Shown: piece after piece, positions 25,796 through 35,591 of the stretch
How the letters are laid out: each line of letters begins with the position of its first letter
How positions within the stretch are numbered: position 1 is the stretch's first letter
Assembly (NCBI RefSeq): GCF_014844035.1
Contig: NZ_CP062159.1
Location: forward strand, 5,332,001-5,396,000
Source: Flavobacterium sp. MDT1-60
GTDB taxonomy: Bacteria; Bacteroidota; Bacteroidia; Flavobacteriales; Flavobacteriaceae
Length of the DNA stretch: 64,000 nucleotides
Reading direction: 5' to 3'
The notes under the pieces: generated by a model
Database searches by the model: none
Told to the model about the DNA's origin: nothing
Seen by the model: only the letters and a program-made list of their open reading frames with translations
Made by a program: the position numbers and the translations under genes

Positions 25796-26140
25796 TTATT
25801 TATCGTCTCCTAATATTTTATAAGTAATAGACTGAAGAATAGACAGGATGACACTAAAGAACAAAGCTGTCCAGAATGTATCTACTGCAAAACCTCCTAC
25901 TATATTAGTACACAGCAAAATAATAATAGCGTTAATTACCAATAAAAACAATCCTAAAGTAATGAATGTTACAGGCAATGTTAAGATTACCAAAATTGGT
26001 TTTATAAATAGATTTAATAATCCCAGAACTACTGCAACGATTACAGCCGTGGCAAAACTGGCAACATGAACTCCTGGCAGAAAATTAGCAATTAGCAAAA
26101 CTAAAGCCGCGGTGACAAGAAGTCTGAGTAATAATTTCAT
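25796..26140 (-). CDS. Phage-holin-family small membrane protein (four-helix, Mycobact_4TM type)
   Basis: A 114-residue hydrophobic protein with about four transmembrane helices: MKLLLRLLVTAALVLLIANFLPGV, then ATAVIVAVVLGLLNLFIKPIL, PVTFITLGLFLLVINAIIILL and FWTALFFSVILSILQSI. The NLFIKPILVILTLPVTFITLGLF motif is the family signature. The name holin is historic, and the conserved bacterial members are not phage-borne; function is unknown. It is a chromosomal gene here, between tig and an alpha/beta hydrolase. Confidence 0.85.
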   Translation of the reverse strand: MKLLLRLLVTAALVLLIANFLPGVHVASFATAVIVAVVLGLLNLFIKPILVILTLPVTFITLGLFLLVINAIIILLCTNIVGGFAVDTFWTALFFSVILSILQSITYKILGDDK

Positions 26141-26192
26141 AGTTTTTGATTTAAAAGTTTTAATAAAAGTAATAAAATTTTTGTCAAAAAAA

Positions 26193-26957
26193 CTACTCTT
26201 TTAAAAACTCAGTTGTCAATTCAAAAAACATTTTAGGATTTTCGGCATGAAGCCAATGTCCGGCATTTGGAATCGTTTCGAAGGTAACATTTGGGAAATG
26301 TTGACGAATCGAGTCAAAATCAGAATCTAAAATATAACCTGAGTCTCCTCCACGAATAAACAAGGTTGGCTTATCAAAAATCAAATCATCTGCCAAAGCT
26401 TTTCCAATAGCTTCCAGATTATTATTGAAAACTTCCAAATTGAACCTAAAAGCCAATTGTCCCGGTTCTTTCCAATATAAATTCTTCAACAGAAACTGAC
26501 GTGTTCCAAAATCAGGAACGTATTGCGCCACAATTGCTTCAACATCATTTCGACTTGGTTTTACAGAAAAGTCAACTGCATTTAAACCTGCCAAAATATC
26601 CTGATGGTGTTGTTTATAAAATCTCGGACCAATATCTGCCACAACCAGTTTATCTACAATTTCAGAATGCGTTGTCGCAAAAAGCATTGCTACTTTTCCA
26701 CCCATCGAATGTCCTAAAATATCTATTTTATTTAATTGATTTGCCTGACAATATTCAAATACATCTTTAACCATCGCTTCATAACTCCATTCATCTGAAT
26801 GAAAACTGCGACCATGATTTCTTAAATCTAAAATATGAACCTGAAATCCGGCTTCAACATATTGTCCGGCAAGTGTTTTCCAGTTATCAGACATCCCGAG
26901 AAAACCGTGCATGATGATAAATGGTTTTCCTTCGCCTTCTATTTTTGAGTATAACAT
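26193..26957 (-). CDS. Alpha/beta hydrolase (YbfF-like esterase)
   Basis: A 254-residue cytoplasmic alpha/beta hydrolase. GFLGMSDNW near residue 18 is the oxyanion region, followed by RNHGRS, nucleophile elbow LGHSMGGK with Ser 84, an Asp in RGGDSGYI near 203, and His in NAGHWLH near 237. This pattern and length match the YbfF/ABHD11-like esterase family, which acts on acyl esters such as malonyl or palmitoyl-CoA in vitro; the substrate here is not known. It is 52 bases upstream of the holin-like gene. Confidence 0.88.
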   Translation of the reverse strand: MLYSKIEGEGKPFIIMHGFLGMSDNWKTLAGQYVEAGFQVHILDLRNHGRSFHSDEWSYEAMVKDVFEYCQANQLNKIDILGHSMGGKVAMLFATTHSEIVDKLVVADIGPRFYKQHHQDILAGLNAVDFSVKPSRNDVEAIVAQYVPDFGTRQFLLKNLYWKEPGQLAFRFNLEVFNNNLEAIGKALADDLIFDKPTLFIRGGDSGYILDSDFDSIRQHFPNVTFETIPNAGHWLHAENPKMFFELTTEFLKE

Positions 26958-26984
26958 TTATATTTTGGTTTTAAATCCATTATT

Positions 26985-27068
26985 CTTTGAGATTCTCCAC
27001 GAAATCTTTGTGCAACTTTGTGTAATAGCTACTTCCGAAGATCCACAAAGATTTTACAGCCAGACAAA
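26985..27068. repeat. CTTTGTGCAACTTTGTG-type intergenic repeat
   Basis: The short gap between pdxJ and the hydrolase contains ACGAAATCTTTGTGCAACTTTGTG and, shifted, AAGATCCACAAAGATTTT. It resembles other CTTTG-rich repeats in this window. It may pair as a weak hairpin and stop pdxJ transcription. Confidence 0.45.
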
Positions 27069-27071
27069 ATC

Positions 27072-27785
27072 TTATTTCAGTTTATTCAAATACATATTCA
27101 CCACATTATCCAAACCAAGATAAAGTGCTTCAGCAATCAAAGCGTGTCCAATTGAAACTTCTAATAAACCAGGAATATTTTGTTTAAAAAACTGAATGTT
27201 ATCCAAACTTAAATCATGACCGGCATTGATTCCTAAACCTAATTCATTTGCTAATTCTGCAGCTTTTACATAAGGATCAATTCCGTTTTTATTCCCCAAA
27301 TCATATTGATGCGCAAAAGCTTCTGTATATAATTCAATTCTGTCAGTTCCAGTTTTTTTTGCACCTTCTATCATTTCCAAAACCGGATCAACAAAAATTG
27401 AAGTTCTAATTCCGTTTTGTTGAAATTCCTGTATAACTTCCGTCAAATAATCCTGATTTTTTATGGTATCCCAACCTGCCGAAGAGGTAATTGCACCAAT
27501 TGCATCCGGAACCAATGTAACCTGAGTTGGTTTACACTCTAAAACCAAATCAATAAAATTATGCTGCGGATTTCCTTCAATATTATATTCGGTATAAACA
27601 ATAGGTTTTAAATCACGGGCATCCTGATAACGTATGTGACGCTCGTCCGGACGCGGATGAATGGTAATTCCCTGTCCGCCAAATTTCTGAATATCGGTGG
27701 CTACTTTTAATAAATCAGGAACATTTCCGCCTCTTGCATTACGTAAGGTTGCAATTTTATTGATATTTACACTTAACTTTGTCAT
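27072..27785 (-). CDS. pdxJ: Pyridoxine 5'-phosphate synthase
   Basis: A 237-residue PdxJ that condenses 1-deoxy-D-xylulose 5-phosphate with 3-amino-1-hydroxyacetone phosphate in the vitamin B6 pathway. TIM-barrel with [23 protein letters not shown] at the start, [16 protein letters not shown] near 36-52 (phosphate and substrate ligands), and [15 protein letters not shown] near 195. All catalytic residues expected of the family are present. It is divergent from a CBS-domain gene, sharing a 116-base regulatory gap. Confidence 0.96.
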   Translation of the reverse strand: MTKLSVNINKIATLRNARGGNVPDLLKVATDIQKFGGQGITIHPRPDERHIRYQDARDLKPIVYTEYNIEGNPQHNFIDLVLECKPTQVTLVPDAIGAITSSAGWDTIKNQDYLTEVIQEFQQNGIRTSIFVDPVLEMIEGAKKTGTDRIELYTEAFAHQYDLGNKNGIDPYVKAAELANELGLGINAGHDLSLDNIQFFKQNIPGLLEVSIGHALIAEALYLGLDNVVNMYLNKLK

Positions 27786-27813
27786 ATAAATAGATAATTA
27801 ATTCTAGTAACAC

Positions 27814-27821
27814 TATATTTG
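27814..27821 (+). promoter_or_regulatory. Putative -7 element for the CBS gene
   Basis: TATATTTG on the plus strand fits TAnnTTTG; the leader would be about 75 bases. No -33 box at ideal spacing. Confidence 0.45.
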
Positions 27822-27901
27822 TTACGACAAAAATACAAAGTAAAACGTAGCAGTTTTTGCTATTTTTTGATTATTTTGCATCAAATATCTCCAACTGATT
27901 T

Positions 27902-28561
27902 ATGACAGAAATTACCAACTATATCACAAACGATTTTCGAGCAATTGATAGTCAGGAAACGATAGCCTCGGTTCAGAACTTTTTTGCCGATGTTAATTTT
28001 TCGCATTTTCCGGTTTTGGAAAACAGTATTTTCATTGGAAGTATTGCTTCTGATGATGTTGAAACTTTTGATACTGACAAAAAAGCGATTGACTACAAAT
28101 ACACTTTAGAACGTTTTTTTGCCAGAAAATCTATGATGTGGCTAGATGTTTTAGAAGTTTTTGCGAAAAATCACACCAATACAGTTCCGGTTATTGATGA
28201 AAATAATACCTATATAGGCTATTATGAAATGGAAGACATCATGAAATTTTTTCAGGAAACTCCATTTTTAAAAGAACAAGGCGGAATTATAATTATTCAA
28301 AAAGGACTTTTAGATTATTCTATGGGTCAGGTTACTCAAATCGTAGAAAGCAACAATGGTAAAATCCTTGGCTGTTTTATATCTGAAGCTGATTTAGAAA
28401 ATGTCCAGATAACATTAAAAATTGGTATTGGACCAATGAATGAAATTATTCAGACATTCAGACGATACAATTATGAAATCATTTCAGAACACCAGGAAGA
28501 TGCTTATATCAATAGTTTAAAAGAACGCTCTGATTATTTAGACAAATACCTGAACATATAA
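27902..28561 (+). CDS. CBS domain-containing protein (AcuB-like)
   Basis: A 219-residue protein with two CBS motifs in the first 130 residues (TNYITNDFRAIDSQETIASVQNFF and SMMWLDVLEVFAKNHTNTVPVIDENNTYIGYYEMEDIM) and a C-terminal 80-residue part with ACT-like beta-alpha-beta look (IIIIQKGLLDYSMGQVTQIVESN...). CBS pairs bind adenylate or NAD. It precedes the NAD kinase gene, from which it is separated by a repeat, and this gene pair is common in Flavobacteriia. That suggests a nucleotide-sensing link with NAD metabolism, which is inference. Confidence 0.85.
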   Translation: MTEITNYITNDFRAIDSQETIASVQNFFADVNFSHFPVLENSIFIGSIASDDVETFDTDKKAIDYKYTLERFFARKSMMWLDVLEVFAKNHTNTVPVIDENNTYIGYYEMEDIMKFFQETPFLKEQGGIIIIQKGLLDYSMGQVTQIVESNNGKILGCFISEADLENVQITLKIGIGPMNEIIQTFRRYNYEIISEHQEDAYINSLKERSDYLDKYLNI

Positions 28562-28668
28562 ATTAGAAAATTAGATAATGTGTCAATTAGATAATTCTTT
28601 AACAGCTGACATGCGATCTATTTTTAATTGACACATTATCTAATTGACACATTATCTAATTAAAAAGA
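28562..28668. repeat. AT-rich inverted repeat (GTGTCAATTAG family)
   Basis: The gap between the CBS gene and nadK is one long inverted repeat: GATAATGTGTCAATTAG at the left and its inverse twice at the right (TTGACACATTATCTAATT, doubled). The same units form the repeat at 4752-4842. It can fold into a long hairpin. Confidence 0.7.
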
Positions 28669-29553
28669 ATGAAAGTAGCCATATACGGACAGTATTACCA
28701 AAACAGTACAGAACCTATTATTAAAGATATTTTTCAGTTTTTCAATTCCAATAATGTAGAAATGGTAATTGAAGAAACTTTCCTGAAAATGCTTTACGAA
28801 AAAGAGCTGATAAAAAAAGAATATGAAACTTTTTCATCGAGTACGTCTCTGGATAGCAGTTTTGAAATGCTGATTAGTATTGGTGGTGACGGAACAATTT
28901 TGAGAGCAGCAACTTTAGTTCGTAATTCGGGAGTACCCATTTTAGGAATCAACGCTGGAAGATTAGGTTTTTTAGCTACCGTTCAAAAAGAAAAAATTGA
29001 CAGCTTTTTACAATTTGTAATAGATAAAAAATACACTACCTCAGAAAGAACATTATTGAGTCTGACTTGTGAACCTCAAAATGATGCAATTGCAGAAATG
29101 AATTTTGCCATGAACGAAGTAACTGTCAGTCGAAAAGATACAACTTCGATGATTACTGTTGAAACTTACCTGAATAATGAGTATTTAAATTCTTATTGGG
29201 CAGACGGATTAATCATCTCAACACCAACAGGTTCTACCGGATATTCTCTGAGTTGTGGCGGCCCGATATTAACTCCTAATGTTGCAAGTTTAGTAATTAC
29301 ACCAATTGCACCACACAACTTAACAGCAAGACCCTTAGTAATACCTGATGATACCGAAATAAAGCTTCGTGTTTCCGGAAGAGAAGATCAGTATTTAATT
29401 TCGTTAGATTCAAGAATTTCATCTGTAAAAAACGAATCGGTTTTAACCATCAAAAAAACAGATTACAAAATAAAAATGGTCGAAATTCCAGGCGAAACTT
29501 TCTTAAAAACCCTTAGAAATAAATTACTTTGGGGAGAAGATAAAAGGAATTAG
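28669..29553 (+). CDS. nadK: NAD kinase
   Basis: A 294-residue NAD+ kinase making NADP+. The diacylglycerol-kinase-like fold shows ISIGGDGTILRA (GGDGT motif) near residue 68, GINAGRLGFLA near 94, EVTVSRKDTTSM near 146, and GLIISTPTGSTGYSLSCGGPIL near 175. Length is typical. It follows the CBS gene and precedes the DUF6089-uppS operon; the promoter for the latter lies just downstream. Its stop codon overlaps that of a possible short minus-strand open frame. Confidence 0.96.
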   Translation: MKVAIYGQYYQNSTEPIIKDIFQFFNSNNVEMVIEETFLKMLYEKELIKKEYETFSSSTSLDSSFEMLISIGGDGTILRAATLVRNSGVPILGINAGRLGFLATVQKEKIDSFLQFVIDKKYTTSERTLLSLTCEPQNDAIAEMNFAMNEVTVSRKDTTSMITVETYLNNEYLNSYWADGLIISTPTGSTGYSLSCGGPILTPNVASLVITPIAPHNLTARPLVIPDDTEIKLRVSGREDQYLISLDSRISSVKNESVLTIKKTDYKIKMVEIPGETFLKTLRNKLLWGEDKRN

Positions 29554-29679
29554 GCTTTTTTCTTATTCTCTACTATACGATAATACCACATTTTCTCGTT
29601 CTGCATGTAGTGAATCATCATTAAATGTCTCAAAATCATATCGTAAATTGAAAAAAAAGCACATTTAACCAAAGGAACG

Positions 29680-29708
29680 TTGATTCGTATCGATAATTAT
29701 TATATTTG
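29680..29708 (+). promoter_or_regulatory. Promoter of the DUF6089-uppS-bamA operon
   Basis: TTG at 29680-29682, an 18-base spacer and TATATTTG at 29701-29708 give one of the best Bacteroidota promoter matches in the window. Transcription would start about 29714, 13 bases before the ATG. Confidence 0.65.
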
Positions 29709-29726
29709 CACGCAATTTTGAATTAA

Positions 29727-30410
29727 ATGAAGAAAATTTTTAATTTATTGTTATGTTTTTTCCCCTTTATCACACTAAATGCTCAAATCAATGAGATAGG
29801 TGTTTTTCTAGGCGGAAGCAACTTTGTAGGCGACGTAGGAAACACAACTTATATTGCTCCTGAAAAACTAGCTTTTGGTATTTTGTATAAATGGAACAAA
29901 AGCCCACGCCATGCGTATCGCTTCTCCTACACTCAATCTACAATTGCAGGAAACGACAAAGATTCAGAAGAAACAGGAAGAAGCAACAGAGGTTATAGTT
30001 TTGAAAATACTGTAAAAGAGTTTTCTGCCGGATTAGAATTTAACTTCTTCGATTTTAATCTTCATGATTATCATCCAAAAGTTACTCCTTATATATATTC
30101 GGGATTAAGTTACTTTTTATATGACGAATTGTATATAAGCGGAGGGCAAACCAGAAAAGATAAAAATTCAAGTTCAATTGCTATCCCTATGACGTTAGGT
30201 ATAAAATCAAACATCACTCCTCACTTTGTTATTGGAGCAGAGGTTGGTGCCCGTTATACCTTTACTGATGATTTGGACGGAAGTAATCCGGGCAATGATA
30301 ATTTAAAATCGTTGCGTTTCGGAAATTTAAATAATAATGATTGGTATGTTTTCTCTGGTATTACTTTAACCTATACCTTTGGACAAAAACCTTGCTATTG
30401 CGCAGAATAA
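29727..30410 (+). CDS. DUF6089 family outer-membrane beta-barrel protein
   Basis: A 227-residue protein with a signal peptide ([20 protein letters not shown]). The rest is alternating-residue beta strands with [14 protein letters not shown] near the start, ending in [14 protein letters not shown]. It is the Bacteroidota DUF6089 family, which usually stands directly before uppS and bamA. Function is unknown, but the position in the outer-membrane assembly operon suggests an envelope role (inference). Its stop is 4 bases from the uppS ATG, so they are co-transcribed. Confidence 0.85.
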   Translation: MKKIFNLLLCFFPFITLNAQINEIGVFLGGSNFVGDVGNTTYIAPEKLAFGILYKWNKSPRHAYRFSYTQSTIAGNDKDSEETGRSNRGYSFENTVKEFSAGLEFNFFDFNLHDYHPKVTPYIYSGLSYFLYDELYISGGQTRKDKNSSSIAIPMTLGIKSNITPHFVIGAEVGARYTFTDDLDGSNPGNDNLKSLRFGNLNNNDWYVFSGITLTYTFGQKPCYCAE

Positions 30411-30414
30411 CAAA

Positions 30415-31156
30415 ATGAACTTACTAGACTCTATAGATCAAACAAATTTACCCAAACATTTAGCCATTATCATGGACGGAAATGGGCGTTGGGCCAAACA
30501 ACAAGGCTTTTTACGTGCCTTTGGTCATGAAAATGGAACCAAATCGGTAAAAAAAAACAATTACTACTTGCGCCAAACTTGGTATTGAGTATTTAACGCT
30601 TTATGCTTTTTCAACAGAAAACTGGAATCGTCCTAAACTAGAAGTTGAAGCATTAATGAAAATATTGATTAATTCATTAAAAAAAGAACTTGTTACGCTG
30701 CAAGAAAACAATATAAAACTTAACGCTATTGGAAATCTCGAAAAGCTGCCAAAATCAGCTCAAAGGGAACTTTTAGACGTTATCGATAAGACAAAAAATA
30801 ATACGCGTCTCACTCTAACTCTCGCCTTAAGCTACGGATCACGTGAAGAATTGGTAAATGCTGTTAGAATCATCAGTGATAAAGTTAAAAATAATATAAT
30901 TTCATTAGACGCTATTGACGATTCAATTATAAATGAGCATCTTTACACGCAAAATTTACCTGACGTAGATTTATTAATACGAACAAGTGGAGAACATAGA
31001 ATAAGTAATTTTTTGCTATGGCAGATCGCCTATGCAGAATTATATTTTACTAATGTCTTGTGGCCAGACTTTAAAGATCAAGATTTATATGAGGCTATTA
31101 TTAGTTATCAAAAAAGAGAACGTAGATTTGGAAAAACCAGTGAACAAATTAAATAA
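30415..31156 (+). CDS. uppS: Isoprenyl transferase (undecaprenyl diphosphate synthase), interrupted by a +1 frameshift
   Basis: UppS builds the C55 isoprenoid carrier for peptidoglycan and LPS. The first 45 codons read [20 protein letters not shown] then [11 protein letters not shown] (catalytic Asp) and [10 protein letters not shown]. Then a run of nine A (30549-30557) shifts the frame and it stops at 30588. Removing one A restores a normal 246-residue protein through [14 protein letters not shown] and [23 protein letters not shown], the full family signature set. Since the gene is essential, sequencing error or slippage is likelier than loss. It overlaps the bamA start. Confidence 0.9.
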
Positions 31157-33849
31157 TTTTTTAGTGTTACAAAAAAGAATACAAATAGTACTTACCCTAC
31201 TTCTTTTGGGTAGTTTTTCACAAATAAAAGCACAAGAAAGAGTTCCTTTTGATCAGGGAAAAAAATATATTCTTGCTAAAGTTTCTGTTGTTGGTAAAAT
31301 AAGCTTCAATGAACAAACTGTTGTTACTTTTTCCGGTCTTCAAAAAGGACAGGAAATAACCGTACCTGGTGAAGAAATCAGTGGCGCTATTAAAAAATTA
31401 GGTAAACTTGGCCTATTCGATGAAATTTCTTTTTATGTAAATAAAATTGAAAATGACAGTATCTATTTAGACTTGGATATCGTTGAACTTCCTAAATTAA
31501 ATGAAGTTAAATTTGTTGGTATTAAAAAGAGTAAAGTAGAAGGATTAATTAAGGATAATAACCTGACAAAGAATAAAATTGTCAACGAAAACTTAATTAC
31601 AACGACCAAAAATTACATCGAAAACAAATACAAAAAAGAAGGTTTCTATAATACAAAAGTTACTATAACAAATACTCCCGATACTACAGCCGGAAATCAG
31701 GTTAATATGCTCGTTCGGATTGACAAGGGTGATAAGGTAAAAATCAGCAGTATTGATTTCATCGGAAACAAACAACTTACTGATACCCAATTGAGATCTG
31801 CAATGAAGGACACGAAACAAAAGAATATTTTGCGTGTTTTAAAAGCATCAAAATTTATTCCTGAAAAATACAAAACCGACTTAGAAAAAGTTATCGCCGC
31901 TTATAAGGAAAAAGGATATCGTGATGCCCGTATAATTTATGACTCTGTTACTTATAACAAGGAGAAAAACATGCTGGCTATCAAGATTAATATGGAAGAA
32001 GGAAATAAATACTACTTTGGAAATATTAAATTCTTAGGAAATACTGTCTACTCTGACCAACTTTTAAACCGTTATTTAGGGATTAAAAAAGGTGAAGTAT
32101 ACAACGGCGTTTTATTAGAAAAAAGAATTGCCGATAATACAAAACCAGACGCAGAAGATATTACCAATCTATATCAAAACAATGGTTATTTATTCTCAAA
32201 AATTAACTCTGTAGAGGTAAGAACAGTTAATGATACAATTGATTTTGAAATCAGAGTTACTGAAGGGCCAATTGCATACTTCAATAAAATATATGTTACA
32301 GGAAATGATAAAACTAATGACCATGTTATTTACCGCGAATTAAGAACCAAACCAGGTGAAAAATACAGTAAAGAACAATTGGTTAGAACTATTCGTGAAA
32401 TTGGTCAGCTAGGATTCTTTGATCCTGAAGCGATCAAACCTGAATTTAGAAATGTTGATGCAGGAGCCGGAACAGTTGATATCGAATACCAGGTTGTTGA
32501 AAAAGGATCTAGTCAGGTTGAACTTCAGGGAGGTTACGGCGGAGGTGGTTTTATTGGAACGTTAGGACTTTCGTTCAATAACTTTTCTGCACGAAATCTA
32601 TTCAACAAGGAAGCATATAAACCGCTGCCAATGGGAGATGGTCAAAAAGTAGCACTTCGTTTGCAAGGAAGTACTTATTTCCAAACCTACAGTTTATCAT
32701 TCTCTGAGCCATGGTTTGGAGGTAAAAAAACCAGTACAATTCAGTTCATCTATCTCTTATAGTACACAATACCTGAATAATTATATCACAAGAGATGTAG
32801 ACAAAAGCAAAAGTTTTAATATTTTTACTGTACAAGTCGGTTTAGCAAAAAGGTTAACTGTACCGGATGATTATTTTGTTTTATCACAATCGGTAAGTTA
32901 CCAACATTATGATTTGAATAATTACAATACTGGTTTATTTACATTTGGTAACGGAGCGTCAAGAAACTTAGCCTATACAATTGGACTTTCAAGAAGTAAC
33001 AAAGGGGTAAATCCAATTTTCCCGACTTATGGTTCTGAGTTTAGTATTTCTGCAAAAGTAACACCTCCATATTCATTGTTTAATGGTATTAACTATGCAG
33101 ACCTGCCAAATCAAAAAGAATATAAAATGCAATACACCGGAGAAAATACCTCTGGTGCTGATGGACAACCTTTAAACAAAGGTGATTATATGAAAGCTGC
33201 TGGTACAAACTCATCAGGTCAAGTTTTATATAATAGTGTTGGATCTGATTATGCAAGTGCTGATACGGATCAGGGTAAAGTTGACCAGAAAAGATACAAT
33301 TGGTTAGAATATTATAAAATTAAGTTTAAAGCTGATTGGTATACTAAAGTATATGGCAAATTAGTTTTAAGAACATTGACAGAATTTGGTTTCTTAGGAG
33401 CTTATGATCAGGCAAGAGGAGTTGTACCTTTCGAACGTTTTTATTTAGGTGGAGACGGAATGGCAAACTACTCGATGGACGGTAGAGAAACAATCCAGTT
33501 GAGAGGTTATCCAAATAACTCTTTGACTCCAGTAAACTCTAGAGGAGAACAAATTGGTGCAACAATTTATAACAAATTCTCGATGGAGTTGCGTTATCCA
33601 ATTACATTAAAATCATCAGCATCTATCTATGCCTTGACGTTTTTAGAAGCAGGTTCATCCTATCCAACGTTTAAAGATTATAACCCGTTTGACTTAAGTC
33701 GTTCAGCAGGTTTTGGTTTACGTGTATTTATGCCGGCATTTGGATTGTTAGGAATTGATTTAGGATATGGGTTTGATGCTCTTCCTGGATCTGTTACTAA
33801 TAAAGCAAACGGTTGGGAAACGCACTTTATAATTGGTCAGCAATTTTAG
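31140..33849 (+). CDS. bamA: Outer membrane protein assembly factor BamA, interrupted by a +1 frameshift
   Basis: BamA folds and inserts outer-membrane beta-barrels. A signal peptide (...IQIVLTLLLLGSFSQIKA) is followed by POTRA repeats (about 30-430) and the Omp85 barrel; the C-terminus ends in WETHFIIGQQF, with the terminal Phe. The frame breaks at a run of seven A (32724-32730) after SEPWFGGKK; removing one A gives SEPWFGGKKPVQFSSSISYS and a 902-residue protein. The start is a GTG at 31140, overlapping uppS; GTG 31164 is the alternative. Essential, so an error or recent mutation in homopolymer is likely. Confidence 0.9.
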
Positions 33850-33897
33850 TCCAATTTTTAGTACATTTGGCTAGAAATTCGAAAATAAACTAATGTT

Positions 33898-34920
33898 ATG
33901 AGAAAACAATTTTTATTTATATTTTTAGCCCTGATTGTAGCAAATACAAGTCAGGCTCAGACAAGAACGACGCGAATTGGCTATATCGACATGGAATACA
34001 TTTTGGAAAATGTTTCTGATTATAAGGAAGCCACAGCTCAATTAGAGTTAAAAGCTCAAAAATGGAAACAGGAAATAGAAGCCAAAAAATTAGACATAAA
34101 TACGCTTAAAGAAGGTCTTAAAGCTGAAAAAGCTTTATTAACGAAAGAGCTTATTGATGAAAGAGAAACAGAAATTAAATTTCTGGAAGATGAAATGCTG
34201 GATTATCAGCAAAAGCAATTTGGTTCTAATGGAAATTTAATTCATCAAAAAGCAGCATTGGCAAAACCAATCCAGGATCAGGTTTTTACTGCCGTTCAGG
34301 ATATTGCCGAAGCTAAAAATTATGATTTCATTTTCGACAAATCATCAGATTTGACAATGCTTTTCAGTAATAAGAAATTTGATATTAGCGATCAGGTTAT
34401 TCGTGTTTTAAACCGAACTGATAAACGTGAGCAATTGACTAAAAAACAATTGAAAGATCAGGAAGCTAAAGAAAGTAAAGAAAATGCAATTGACGAAAAT
34501 CCGGCAATGGCAGACAGACAAAAAGCACTTGACGAGAAAAAGACAGCCAGAGAAAAGCTGATTGAAGACAGAAGATTAGAACAAGAAGCGAAGAAAAAAG
34601 AATACGACGACAGAAGAAAAGCAATATTAGCAGAAAGAGAAGCCAAAAAAAATGGCACGGTTTCTGAATCTGCTAAAACAACTGAAGCCGCTAAAACAAC
34701 TGAAACTGGTAAGACAGATGCAACTGCTAAACCAGCTGCAGCAAATGAAACAACACCACCTGCTGAGCCAACTGTGAATAAGGCAGAAGAAAGACAAAAA
34801 CTTTACGAGCAACGTAAAAAAGAATTAGAAGAAAGAAGAAAGAAAATAATAGAAGAAAGAGAAGCGGCTAAAAAAGCAAAAGAAGCCGAAACACAAAAAT
34901 CAAATACGACCAATAATTAA
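33898..34920 (+). CDS. OmpH/Skp-family periplasmic chaperone, long form
   Basis: A 340-residue protein: signal peptide (residues 1-20, cleaved before QTRTTRIGYIDMEYIL), Skp/OmpH domain about 21-180 with the conserved IGYIDMEYILENV start and a long coiled-coil, then a charged Lys/Glu/Ala tail of about 160 residues. Skp-type chaperones hold unfolded outer-membrane proteins for BamA. It is directly downstream of bamA and precedes a second, shorter OmpH, the standard Bacteroidota order. The tail is much longer than in enteric Skp and probably extended or disordered. Confidence 0.9.
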   Translation: MRKQFLFIFLALIVANTSQAQTRTTRIGYIDMEYILENVSDYKEATAQLELKAQKWKQEIEAKKLDINTLKEGLKAEKALLTKELIDERETEIKFLEDEMLDYQQKQFGSNGNLIHQKAALAKPIQDQVFTAVQDIAEAKNYDFIFDKSSDLTMLFSNKKFDISDQVIRVLNRTDKREQLTKKQLKDQEAKESKENAIDENPAMADRQKALDEKKTAREKLIEDRRLEQEAKKKEYDDRRKAILAEREAKKNGTVSESAKTTEAAKTTETGKTDATAKPAAANETTPPAEPTVNKAEERQKLYEQRKKELEERRKKIIEEREAAKKAKEAETQKSNTTNN

Positions 34921-34935
34921 TTAATATTTTTAAAA

Positions 34936-35439
34936 ATGATGAAACAAATCAAAACTTTACTAATTGCTGCCATACTAATTTTAGGAGCAAGTAACACAAT
35001 GAATGCACAGGCTAAGGTAGCCCATGTTGATGTTAGCGAGATTATGTCGAAAATGCCTGCAATGCTTGATGCTCAAAATCAACTACAAAAATTAAGTGCT
35101 ACATATGATGCTGAATACAAAAAAATGATTGAAGAATATCAAACTAAAATCAAAAAGTACGAAGCTGAAGCTGCAACTGTAACTGAAGCTGTAAACGGAG
35201 AACGTTCTAAAGAAGTTCAGGATATGCAAGGTAGAATTACTTCTTACAGAGACAATGCTCAAAAAGAATTACAACAAAAAGATTCTGATATCGTAAAACC
35301 AATCATGGAAAAAGTAAAAGCTTCTATCCAAAAAGTTGGAAAAGCTAAAGGATACCAATACGTATTAGACGGATCTACTTTAATCTTAGCTGATGGTCCA
35401 AACATTACTGCTGATGTAAAAAAAGATTTAGGATTCTAA
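34936..35439 (+). CDS. OmpH/Skp-family periplasmic chaperone, short form
   Basis: A 167-residue Skp-like chaperone with signal peptide (residues 1-24, ending MNAQA) and VAHVDVSEIMSKMPAMLDAQNQL, a central coiled coil (about 45-120) and the closing GYQYVLDGSTLILADGPNITADVKKDLGF. It is paralogous to the preceding gene (gap 15 bases) and shares the operon with bamA. Two Skp-like chaperones side by side are typical of Bacteroidota. Confidence 0.92.
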   Translation: MMKQIKTLLIAAILILGASNTMNAQAKVAHVDVSEIMSKMPAMLDAQNQLQKLSATYDAEYKKMIEEYQTKIKKYEAEAATVTEAVNGERSKEVQDMQGRITSYRDNAQKELQQKDSDIVKPIMEKVKASIQKVGKAKGYQYVLDGSTLILADGPNITADVKKDLGF

Positions 35440-35462
35440 AAAATGAATTTCTTAGTATCAAG

Positions 35463-35499
35463 ACTGCTCAAATTTTTAAAAAGTTTGGGCAGTTTTTTT
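35463..35499 (+). terminator. Terminator of the bamA-ompH operon
   Basis: ACTGCTCAAA and TTTGGGCAGT pair over a short A/T loop, followed by a T-run; 23 bases past the stop. Confidence 0.85.
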
Positions 35500-35579
35500 G
35501 TATATTAAATTATGATTAAAAAACAATAGTATTCTATAATTTCAGTTTACTAACAGTATAAATCTATTTCAAAAAATAC

Positions 35580-35587
35580 TAAATTTG
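35580..35587 (+). promoter_or_regulatory. Putative -7 element for murI, close to the ATG
   Basis: TAAATTTG ends five bases before the murI ATG (35592). If used, the transcript would be leaderless or nearly so. No -33 TTTG is evident. Confidence 0.4.
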
Positions 35588-35591
35588 TAGT

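Noticed and set aside
25796..26140. Prophage holin
   Set aside because: No phage genes are nearby; the protein belongs to a chromosomal four-helix family that shares only the name.
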